From the NCBI GenBank assembly GCA_900551985.1, contig URYG01000026.1, forward strand, positions 1-21,731: DNA of 21,731 nucleotides. The letters run 5' to 3'. Below the pieces are notes generated by a model. The model searched no databases and had not been told where the DNA came from. It worked only from the letters and a program-made list of their open reading frames with translations. This document shows positions 13,877 through 20,318 of the stretch, piece after piece. The translations under genes were made by a program, and so were the position numbers. The stretch's first letter is position 1; each line of letters opens with the position of its first letter. Source of the stretch: an uncultured Prevotella sp. Lineage in GTDB: Bacteria; Bacteroidota; Bacteroidia; Bacteroidales; Bacteroidaceae.

Positions 13877-14482
13877 CTACTTTTTTTTTCCGTCTTCCTC
13901 CTGCCCGGCAGCTTCAGCGGTTTCTTCTGGGGGAGCCTTGCCTTCAGGAGTATCAGGAGTTTCTTCCGTGCCTGGGGAATCTGAAGGAGTTTCGTCCTTG
14001 TCTGGGGTATCTGAAGGAGTTTCATCTGAAGGTTTCTCTTCCTTCTGTTCCCTCGTTAAAGTTTCACTCGAATCATCTGAATCTTTCTCGACTTCATCTG
14101 CTGAAGCTTTGCTTGAATCCTTTGGATCTTTCTCCTCTTCACCAGTTAAAGTTTTACTTGAATCCTCTGGACCTTTCTCGGCTTCACCCGTTAAAGTATT
14201 ACCTGAACCCTCTGGGCCTTTCTTCTCTTCGTCCGTTAAAGTTTCACTCGAAGCCTCTTCCATGCCTTTAATGAATTTGCGGTTATCCTCGATTTCGTCT
14301 GCATCGCAGATATCCAGGAGTGCATAGAGAATTTCGTCAGCGTAACGTTGAGGATCACGGGCAAAACGGGTAAGCTTAGGATGGCGTGGATTTTCTTCTT
14401 CCAGGAGCGAGAGGTCTGCCTTGGCATGGTCCTCTCCTCTCAGCTGATTGAACAGCTGCAGTTTTTCTCTTCTGTTATACAT
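13877..14482 (-). CDS. Phage protein with acidic tandem-repeat tail (201 aa)
   Basis: Residues 1-77 form a compact helical domain (MYNRREKLQLFNQL, FARDPQRYADEILYALLDIC). Residues 78-152 are five imperfect 15-residue repeats of the type SSxTLTxEEEKxPxD, and residues 153-182 are three 10-residue units of the type DETPSDxPxx. The last residues are acidic/Lys-rich, ending DGKKK. Such acidic disordered tails occur in scaffolding and decoration proteins, and the position between capsid and terminase genes fits either. The start at ATG 14482 follows a leader ending ATAAGGT. The stop is directly after an AAAAAAAAAG run, discussed separately. The N-terminal domain family is not recognised. Confidence 0.75.
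   Translation of the reverse strand: MYNRREKLQLFNQLRGEDHAKADLSLLEEENPRHPKLTRFARDPQRYADEILYALLDICDADEIEDNRKFIKGMEEASSETLTDEEKKGPEGSGNTLTGEAEKGPEDSSKTLTGEEEKDPKDSSKASADEVEKDSDDSSETLTREQKEEKPSDETPSDTPDKDETPSDSPGTEETPDTPEGKAPPEETAEAAGQEEDGKKK
13880..13889 (-). promoter_or_regulatory. Candidate -1 ribosomal frameshift site (A9-G)
   Basis: The zero frame reads GGA AAA AAA AAG TAG, which contains the heptamer A AAA AAG in the right phase. This is the most slippery -1 sequence known in bacteria. A -1 shift here bypasses the TAG and continues without a stop into the next gene (GTA GTC CAA AAG GAA). I found no obvious downstream stem-loop. Confidence 0.45.
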
Positions 14483-14503
14483 ACCTTATTATATATTAAT
14501 AAA

Positions 14504-14532
14504 GGTGCGCCACCTTTTGATGGCGACACACC
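14504..14532 (-). other. Intercistronic hairpin, possible weak terminator
   Basis: On the minus strand GGTG, a TGT bulge and CGCCA pair with TGGCG and CACC, giving nine pairs around an 8-nt loop. TTTATTAATA follows. The hairpin lies in the 93-nt gap between the genes at 14576-15346 and 13877-14482, just before the AT-rich leader of the latter. Confidence 0.45.
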
Positions 14533-14575
14533 TTTTGAAAATTTAGAAGATAATGAAATATTTTGGGAATTCGCA

Positions 14576-15346
14576 TTATTTACTTACAGCCTTCTGCTGA
14601 GTAGTATCAGCCGAGAGACTGGCTGCCTCGGCAGTCACACCAAGAGGATCCTCCGCATAGAGACAAGGGAGATCGACTGATGTGCGCTTGAAGGTGAAGG
14701 TGGTGTAACGGCCATCCTTGTCGTCCTTGGTCTCGGTGTTGTTGAGAATCATTGGTCGCTCTGGCTCGCCGATGATATACCACTGGGTATCCTTCACGTG
14801 CTTGTAGAGGATGATGAACTTACCACCGGCATACTGTTCGATGAAGTTGTAGAGATCCACACGAGTACCGCCCATAATGATCACCAGATTATTCTCGCCG
14901 GAAGTCGTAATGTCTCCCTTCTCGGTCGTAGCGGTGAACGTTGGAATGTCGTGGGCATCGAAGAGGTAAGCCTTCAGGGTGTCGGCAGCTGCTGTTTTAA
15001 ACGGCATTGCCTTTACTATTCGGTCTTTATCCGGTTGCGGGAATGCCTTGGTCATATCGATGAGAGTTGTAGGAACCAGCACTACCTGGTAGGCAATGGC
15101 AGAACCATGGGTGTCGCGGTCGGTCACGTCATCGATGGCGGTAAGGGCTACGAATGAAGCCATGGAGACACCGGCTCCACCCATACCCATGGATGATGTT
15201 GGATTATCAAGCATCTGAAGGAGCGAGACAATGCCAAGCAACATCATGATCGTCATGAAGAGAAGACGGCCCTTGTGCTGGGCATAACTGTATCCCTTGT
15301 TGGGATTGTGCGCACGGTGACGTACTGGAATATTGTTTTTCTTCAT
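14576..15346 (-). CDS. Membrane-segment-containing phage protein after the capsid gene (256 aa)
   Basis: The start is set at ATG 15346 (MKKNNIPVRHRAHNPNKGYS), behind AGAAAAG. A longer reading from an upstream GTG would begin within the hairpin after the capsid gene and is unlikely. A basic N-terminus of about 30 residues precedes one hydrophobic helix (about 31-46, LLFMTIMMLLGIVSLLQML). A Gly/Met-rich linker and a soluble alpha/beta domain rich in beta strands follow (IAYQVVLVPTTLID, NNLVIIMGGTRVDLYNF, YTTFTFKRTSVDLPCLY). A predicted membrane helix is unusual for a gene directly after the major capsid protein. It may be a buried hydrophobic segment of a virion protein. No family is recognised. 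Confidence 0.65.
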   Translation of the reverse strand: MKKNNIPVRHRAHNPNKGYSYAQHKGRLLFMTIMMLLGIVSLLQMLDNPTSSMGMGGAGVSMASFVALTAIDDVTDRDTHGSAIAYQVVLVPTTLIDMTKAFPQPDKDRIVKAMPFKTAAADTLKAYLFDAHDIPTFTATTEKGDITTSGENNLVIIMGGTRVDLYNFIEQYAGGKFIILYKHVKDTQWYIIGEPERPMILNNTETKDDKDGRYTTFTFKRTSVDLPCLYAEDPLGVTAEAASLSADTTQQKAVSK

Positions 15347-15362
15347 AATCTTTTCTGAAAAT

Positions 15363-15393
15363 GTAGGCAGGGCACATGGTGTACCCCACCTAC
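15363..15393 (-). other. Hairpin downstream of the capsid gene
   Basis: On the minus strand GTAGG-t-GGGG and GCCC-tg-CCTAC pair around a loop with TACACCATGT, followed by ATTTTC. It lies in the 78-nt gap after the capsid gene and could reduce expression of the genes further on relative to the capsid. Confidence 0.5.
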
Positions 15394-15424
15394 GGATTAA
15401 CACTAAATACTAATATATTATGAA

Positions 15425-17476
15425 TTAACGTCCACCTGGAACGTTAGGCTGAACTGCCTTGTTGACGGTTCGCTTGCCACCTACGCGGCGCTCAAGCTCA
15501 CGGTATTTATTATCCTTGCCGAGGATAACCATGATGTAGTCGCCTGGCTGACTAGGAGTCCACTCGGCTGTGATGTTGGCAAAATTACCGCTCTTGGCGA
15601 TAGTAAGACCATGGGTAGCATCGTCCTCACCAATCTCGATGCAGTAAGCTACACCCTGCTTTGCCTTCTTTATTTCGGTGATGGCTGTAGCAGAAGTCTT
15701 GGCGTCTGAGATGTGCCAGAATCCGCTTCCGCCATCAATCTCTGCACCGATGACTGTAGCAGGCAGGTTGGTAAAGATCTGCTGGAACTCGTAGTCGTTG
15801 TCGTCCATAGCAGCCTTGGTATCGAACTTGCGACCAGTGAAGGCTGCACCGCAACCCTCCTTCCAGGTACTCCATGCGCGAACCATCTCCATCTGCTCCT
15901 CCATCTTGACAGCAAACATCTCGCCTGGGAGATACTCCACGAACTGGAGGTTGCCAGGAATATCCAGGAACATCCAGCAAGACTTGCCCTCGTATGGGAG
16001 CCACTTAATCTGGATAGTAGAGTCTGGTACACGGTTCTTGTAGCCATCAGGACCTGTAAAGTCGAGATCCTTGCCATAGGTCTCGCGGCAGTTGGCAAGC
16101 CACCAGTCGATGTGGTTCTCGTTGAGGTAGAGAACGTGCTTGTCGAGCGTCATACCTTCAGTAAGGTGAGTCTTGACGTCTGTGATGAACTCCTTGACCG
16201 CATCCAGCATATTAGCTGAAGTATAGGTGTTGTAGCTCTTGTTGGCAAATGGCTTGATGCTGTAGTCGTGGATATAGCGAAGCAGGGTGTACCAGATACC
16301 AGTACCGGCATTGAGGTAGCTGGAAGGCTGACCATCTTCTGGCTTCACATAGATACCACGCATACGGCGCTGGTTCTGCTCGTCCTGAGCCTTCTTGAGA
16401 AGGTTGAGCAGGCAGAACTCAATCATGGACCACTTGATAGGATCAGAACCCTCCTTGTTGAGGTAAGCGATATACTTGCGCTCAATCTCCTTCATCGGAC
16501 CGAACTGCACCTTGATCATGGCGTCATCCACGTAACCCATCTCGTTCTCGAGCTGCATGCCACCCTTGTAGATCTCACCTGGCTGATAGCCCTGAGATAC
16601 CTCATCGAAGAAGGCATTGAAGAGGATATCGCGGTCCTGCACACCATAACGAACAGGGAAGTATTCGGTAAGATTGCGAAGCTCCAGGATACGTGCGATA
16701 AGAGCATCCTGACGGAGGATAACAAACTGATCTCCCAAGCCGGCATTATCTACACCGCCATAGTTGGTGGCAAACTGACCGGATGCGAGTGCCTTGACAT
16801 CACCGAGTTCGTTGCGGCTCTGGTGATACTTGTAGCGCTGCTGAAGAGATCTGGCGAACGCCATAGACTCTTTACGGAACGCCTTGCCATCGCTCTCCTC
16901 GTCAGGTTCAGATGCTAAGGCAAGTGCCGGATTGACTGTAATCTTGTTCCAGCGCTTCTTCATGTCAAACAGGGAGTGCTCGACGCCGAAGAGGTAGCTA
17001 CCGTTCGACTCGAAGCCATTGATAGGAATAGAAGGTGCGGTGACGTGAGCTGCAGGCTTGTCAGGAGCAGTACCCTGAGCCATCTTCTTCACGTTCTCTG
17101 CGAGACCAGATACAGCCTTGGCAAGCTGCTCGTAGCTTACGTTCTGAGAAGCGCCGGCAGGCTGCTGGCTATTCTCATTCTTTTTGCCATCATCAGAATC
17201 CTTGCCCTCATCATCATCGCCGCCATCATTACCATCACCAGCAGCATTGTTGGCCTTGGATACGATAGCGTAGAGAGAGTTGATCTGCTGCTGATGCTCT
17301 GCCTCTTCGGCTGCACTGTTCTCGGCTGCAAGGTCATCGACGAGAGTACTCTGGTACTCCTTCTGGTATTCCTCGCAAAGAGCCTTGTACTCCTCTGAAG
17401 TCAGGCTCTTGTTCTCGAACTTCTTGACGAAGCCAAGCTTCTCGAGAACTTTGTTAAGTCTTGCTTTGAAATTCAT
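15425..17476 (-). CDS. Major capsid protein with N-terminal scaffold-like and C-terminal decoration-like parts (683 aa)
   Basis: The N-terminal 170 residues look like a delta/scaffold region: a charged helix (MNFKARLNKVLEKLGFVKKF, SEEYKALCEEYQKEYQ), then an acidic Gly/Asp linker (about 78-105) and another helix (YEQLAKAVSGLAENVKKM). From about residue 180 to 575 comes an HK97-type shell domain. It has ALASGQFATNYGGVDNAGLG near its start, FILRQDALIARILELRNLTE-style segments, and QPGEIYKGGMQLENEMG, KEIERKYIAYLNKEGSDPIK and NENHIDWWLANCRETYGK in order. The last 90 residues form a separate beta-rich domain (YCIEIGEDDATHGLTIAKSG, FANITAEWTPSQPGDYIMVI), as in surface-decoration domains of Bacteroidales phage capsids. 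The S49-type protease gene directly before it fits processing of the N-terminal part. A 34-nt piece of this gene (17348-17381) recurs inverted inside that protease gene. Confidence 0.8.
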   Translation of the reverse strand: MNFKARLNKVLEKLGFVKKFENKSLTSEEYKALCEEYQKEYQSTLVDDLAAENSAAEEAEHQQQINSLYAIVSKANNAAGDGNDGGDDDEGKDSDDGKKNENSQQPAGASQNVSYEQLAKAVSGLAENVKKMAQGTAPDKPAAHVTAPSIPINGFESNGSYLFGVEHSLFDMKKRWNKITVNPALALASEPDEESDGKAFRKESMAFARSLQQRYKYHQSRNELGDVKALASGQFATNYGGVDNAGLGDQFVILRQDALIARILELRNLTEYFPVRYGVQDRDILFNAFFDEVSQGYQPGEIYKGGMQLENEMGYVDDAMIKVQFGPMKEIERKYIAYLNKEGSDPIKWSMIEFCLLNLLKKAQDEQNQRRMRGIYVKPEDGQPSSYLNAGTGIWYTLLRYIHDYSIKPFANKSYNTYTSANMLDAVKEFITDVKTHLTEGMTLDKHVLYLNENHIDWWLANCRETYGKDLDFTGPDGYKNRVPDSTIQIKWLPYEGKSCWMFLDIPGNLQFVEYLPGEMFAVKMEEQMEMVRAWSTWKEGCGAAFTGRKFDTKAAMDDNDYEFQQIFTNLPATVIGAEIDGGSGFWHISDAKTSATAITEIKKAKQGVAYCIEIGEDDATHGLTIAKSGNFANITAEWTPSQPGDYIMVILGKDNKYRELERRVGGKRTVNKAVQPNVPGGR

Positions 17477-17538
17477 ATAAACAAATTAACTAAATATTAA
17501 AACAACAATAGAAAACAAACAAAATTCTTATCTAAGTA

Positions 17539-18577
17539 TTAACAGAATCCATACAGGTTCTGGGTTCCCATGTAAGCATCTCCCATCTGGGCAACCTCGG
17601 CAATAGCCTCGAGTAAGGTTCTCTTGCCATCGATGAGACCAACTTCCTCGGCAGGATCTGTATAGAAGCTCTCGCCCTGAAGAACCGGAGCATCATCGCC
17701 GAGTTCTGACAATTTAGGGCGCATAGCCTTGACTTCTGCCAGGAACTGCTCGTTCATCGGATCGAGCACATTCTTGATGTACTCTTCTGTCTTGCCATCC
17801 TTCAGATCCTCGAAGACCTTATTCTTTCTGGTCGAATTGGTAGCCTTGGCGGTAATCTTCTTCAATCCCAGCTTCTCGAAGTAAGGCTCGAAGTTCCAGA
17901 AGGAGCACATCGTACCGATGCAGCCTACGAAGTCGTGGCTGGTCGTTGCATAGAGTTTCTGGCCATGACAGCCGATATAATCTTTGCGAGGAATACCAGA
18001 AGGAGTACCAGAGTCCGCCATGACAGCCGATATAATAGGCTGCCGATGCGCAATATTCCTCGTAGATGGTGAGGATCGGTTTCTTGGCATTGCGCAAAGT
18101 CTCACTCAGACGGTCCATATACCAGGCTTCTCCTCCAGGAGAGTTGATATGCAGCAGATGGGCAGAAATCTGAGGATTGTTCTCTGCTGCCATGATATCC
18201 TGCTCCAGCTGTCTGGAAGAGAAGTACCAGTAGCTATCTGCTGACACGACACCAAATATACGGTGATAGGCGATAGATCCTTCATTCAGCGAAGGAGAAT
18301 CATATTCGTCGGTAAGCTGCACATCCTTGGTCTCTTCACTCTGGGCAGCCTTGGAGGATAGGATCTCCAGGGCTTTATGAGTCTCATACTGATAGAATGT
18401 ATGAGTCTTGAGATATTCTCGAACCTCGGCTAAGGTCATTGCCTGCTCGGCTCTCTTATGTTCGATGCTAACCACATTACTATATAGCGGAAAAGCTGCC
18501 ACCATCAGTCGACGGTAGGCATCTTCCGTAATCCATAGCGGATGAGTGGAGAGCAGAAGGGTCTGTATTTCGTCCAT
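17539..18577 (-). pseudogene. Prohead S49/SppA-like protease, split by a 55-nt insertion
   Basis: The reading starts at ATG 18577 (MDEIQTLLLSTHPLW). Its central part has the S49 signature: AHLLHINSPGGEAWYMDRLS, then KKPILTIYEEYCASAAYYIG with the nucleophile Ser in CASAAYY. After YYIGCHG the frame is lost in a 55-nt insertion (17982-18036 on the duplicated repeat). The remainder, QKLYATTSHDFVGCIG and ATNSTRKNKVFEDLKDGKTE with the likely general-base Lys, lies in another frame down to the stop at 17539. Deleting 55 nt gives one continuous frame of 327 aa, normal for phage prohead proteases. As written, the Ser and Lys halves are on different proteins and maturation of the capsid should fail. 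Confidence 0.85.
17962..18036. repeat. 55-nt insertion: 20-nt direct repeat flanking an inverted copy from the capsid gene
   Basis: GCCATGACAGCCGATATAAT occurs exactly at 17962-17981 and 18017-18036. Between the copies, 17981-18014 (34 nt) is the exact reverse complement of 17348-17381 in the capsid gene, followed by two extra C. The event adds 55 nt and breaks the protease frame. Confidence 0.92.
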
Positions 18578-18595
18578 CTTGATATAAGTTTTCTA

Positions 18596-18627
18596 CAAAG
18601 GTACATTATTATAATAGGTATAGAAAA
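18596..18627 (-). promoter_or_regulatory. Probable promoter of the capsid operon
   Basis: On the minus strand TACCTTTG (18603-18596) is a good -7 box, 18 nt before ATG 18577. The -33 position has CTTTTC rather than TTTG. It lies in the gap between the gene ending at 18632 and the protease. Confidence 0.55.
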
Positions 18628-18631
18628 GACC

Positions 18632-19067
18632 TTACCCAAGCGGATTGCGGAGCATTTTGCAATTAACGATCAGTTTCGCCTTGTTGAGATGCTTCACGAG
18701 CTGCACCCTAGCCGGGAGGTCTTCCGTACCTATTTTATATTCCACAGGATCCTGCGAGCCACTTGCATGACTAACGTCTGAGTACCATCTGAAGTCGATA
18801 TCTATCGCCTATCCCCGTATATTTGGTGGAGCCACTTGCATGACTAACGTCTGAGAGGGAGACAATAGCGTTGCGAGCAACCCTAAGCTCATTAATCGTA
18901 TCATTATCGGGCAAATCGACCACGAAAGTCTTACTGCAATCCCAATACACGCCACCATTATCCTCGGTCATGGCTGGCTCAAAAGTGAAAGGATCTGCTA
19001 TAAATATATCCCACTTTTCGGGGCTCCCGATGAGGGAGACACCCACAAGACAAGAAAATTCTACCAT
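18632..19067 (-). pseudogene. Small phage protein of unknown function, split by a 73-nt insertion (120 aa when repaired)
   Basis: The reading starts at ATG 19067 (MVEFSCLVGVSLIGSPEKWD) and runs through DLPDNDTINELRVARNAIV to SDVSHASGS. As written it then goes TKYTGIGDRYRLQMVLRR and stops at 18771, giving 98 aa. If the 73-nt insertion is removed, the frame continues from SDVSHASGS into QDPVEYKIGTEDLPARVQLV and KHLNKAKLIVNCKMLRNPLG to the TAA at 18632. That gives 120 aa with a strand-helix-strand ending that looks native. The position directly before the protease and capsid suggests an early-morphogenesis or unknown phage role. I do not recognise the family. Confidence 0.75.
18756..18855. repeat. 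73-nt insertion: 27-nt direct repeat flanking two fused inverted copies
   Basis: A 27-nt sequence is exactly repeated at 18756-18782 and 18829-18855. Between the copies, 18782-18802 (21 nt) is the exact reverse complement of 19233-19253. The adjoining 18800-18828 (29 nt) is the reverse complement of 18250-18278 with one mismatch. The two donor pieces overlap by ATC. Confidence 0.92.
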
Positions 19068-19141
19068 AATGCGTATCTTTAGAGTGATTATTGCTAATTT
19101 TTGAGTGACGATATTTCGTACTCGGTATGTATTAAAAATAA

Positions 19142-19669
19142 TTAAACACCGCGTTTTTTTTGGTATTTTCGCGGAACCTTAGGGCAAAGCCGCTGCCGAT
19201 AGCGATAAAAGTTCTTCAGAAGCGCATCCGATGATATCGACTTCAGATGGTACGTTCTGATGAACTCTTCCACGACATCCTGGTTGCGCTTCGGCCGTCC
19301 AAGCTCCTCGTTCTCCAACATGATGCGATGGAACTCGAAGTTGAAGAGCAGACGAATGTGCTCCTCTATCTTCTTGGCTGCCCGCTGCGACAGATAGTTG
19401 TAATAGGCAGGATCCTTGCCTGGATGACCATCCATACAGGAGCGGCGGGAAGGAAGATAGATGGTGAGGTTACAGTCTTCTTGGCCAACGCTGTTCGCAT
19501 CCGGCTTGGCCATGAGATTCCACACCACGTAATACAAATCCGTGGTGTAAGGTATCTTTACTCCGCCCGTTTCGGGCTCAATTTCTAACTTCTTTTGAAT
19601 GTACTCTGCCAGATATGGCTCAATTCTGACAGAAGCAATTCGTTTCGTGAGACGTTTTTTTCTTTCCAT
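19142..19669 (-). CDS. Phage protein of unknown function, possibly DNA-binding (175 aa)
   Basis: It starts at ATG 19669 (MERKKRLTKRIASVRIEPYL) with a very basic N-terminus and also ends basic (VPRKYQKKRGV). The middle part has YYNYLSQRAAKKIEEHIRLL and a C-terminal helical block QDVVEEFIRTYHLKSISSDA followed by LLKNFYRYRQRLC. This last pattern (xxFIxxYxLxSISxDALLKNxYRxR) is common in proteins next to primase/helicase genes in Bacteroidales mobile elements and looks like a helix-turn-helix. The gene starts just left of the TCCTACA repeat region, so it is a candidate for the protein that binds those repeats. This is inferred from position only. Confidence 0.65.
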   Translation of the reverse strand: MERKKRLTKRIASVRIEPYLAEYIQKKLEIEPETGGVKIPYTTDLYYVVWNLMAKPDANSVGQEDCNLTIYLPSRRSCMDGHPGKDPAYYNYLSQRAAKKIEEHIRLLFNFEFHRIMLENEELGRPKRNQDVVEEFIRTYHLKSISSDALLKNFYRYRQRLCPKVPRKYQKKRGV

Positions 19670-19691
19670 ATTGTTTTTGCTTATTTTTGCG

Positions 19692-20035
19692 TCCTACCGT
19701 CCTACAATCCTACAAATCGCAGATACGATAATGCAAAGATACTAAAAATCAGCGAGTTAAGCAAATTTTATCAAACATATTTTCGACCTACACACTCATT
19801 TTTTCGCTTCCTACACGTCCTACAATCCTACAAATAGGGGTATTTTGTAGGAAGAAAATGTAGGAAACGGCAAAATGTAAACAATCCTTATTTCCTACAA
19901 CATCCTACAATCCTACACCATTTCCTACAAATCCAACAAAACCGCAAAAACGACCTAACTAACTGATAATAAGATATATAATAGATAATAATAGTTTGAA
20001 AAGAAATGCATTTGTAGGAATGTAGGATTGTAGGA
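19692..20035. repeat. Iteron-like array TCCTACA/TGTAGGA, candidate replication origin
   Basis: Exact TCCTACA starts at 19700, 19708, 19809, 19818, 19826, 19893, 19903, 19911 and 19923 (with a variant TCCTACC at 19692). Exact TGTAGGA starts at 19846, 19859, 20013, 20021 and 20029. Within clusters the step is 8-10 bp, often as the octamer TCCTACAA. The region is AT-rich, has no gene, and lies between the replication ATPase gene and the gene at 19142-19669. Iterons of this kind mark plasmid/phage origins or the binding sites of a regulator. Confidence 0.7.
19734..19765 (-). promoter_or_regulatory. Promoter of the 19142-19669 gene, inside the iteron region
   Basis: On the minus strand TTTG (19765-19762) is followed after 20 nt by TATCTTTG (19741-19734). 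Iteron clusters lie on both sides, so a protein bound to them could control this promoter. Confidence 0.75.
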
Positions 20036-20142
20036 AGGTGGTTTTCTAAAAAACATTTTCGAAAAGTCACTTTTCCCGGTTGTTTTTGTAAAATTAGGGG
20101 GTACGGGGGATTTTTCGCATCTGGCAACCTTGCGTATGTAAG

Positions 20143-20181
20143 AAAAATGCCCACGTTCACCCTCCCGGGTTTGCGTGGGCA
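20143..20181 (-). terminator. Intrinsic terminator after the replication ATPase gene
   Basis: On the minus strand TGCCCACG and CGTGGGCA form an 8-bp stem around a loop that can itself pair (ACCC/GGGT), followed by TTTTTC. It is 125 nt beyond the ATPase stop and isolates that gene from the iteron region. Confidence 0.7.
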
Positions 20182-20220
20182 AAAATATGCGAAATCAACT
20201 CAAAATAAATGCTTTTTCGC

Positions 20221-20251
20221 TTGGTTTTCTCGAATATTTTTTGTATCTTTG
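20221..20251 (+). promoter_or_regulatory. Possible plus-strand promoter facing the ATPase gene end
   Basis: TTGG (20221-20224) is followed after 19 nt by TATCTTTG (20244-20251). Transcription would start near 20258 and run antisense into the 3' end of the ATPase gene. The only frame behind it is 31 codons from ATG 20290, which I do not annotate as a gene. Confidence 0.4.
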
Positions 20252-20293
20252 TATCGTTAAATTGGGGTATTATATACCTATTACAAGGTATGA

Positions 20294-20318
20294 AAAGCCG
20301 TCCTTCTAGAACGGCTTT
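20294..20318 (-). other. Hairpin at the stop of the replication ATPase gene
   Basis: AAAGCCGT and ACGGCTTT pair over 8 bp with the TAG stop in the loop, followed by TTCATACC on the minus strand. It may act with the stronger terminator further on. Confidence 0.5.

Noticed and set aside
13877..14251. Apparent CRISPR-like or variable repeats in the 13877-14482 gene
   Set aside because: The 45-nt units are in-frame, imperfect and coding; they are protein repeats.
17539..18577. Reading the protease region as two separate genes (17539-18105 and 17819-18577)
   Set aside because: Both frames carry halves of one S49 domain and overlap at an obvious insertion. Removing 55 nt joins them exactly.
19692..20035. 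TCCTACA repeats as a CRISPR array
   Set aside because: The units are only 7-8 bp, occur in both orientations, and there are no constant-length spacers or cas genes.
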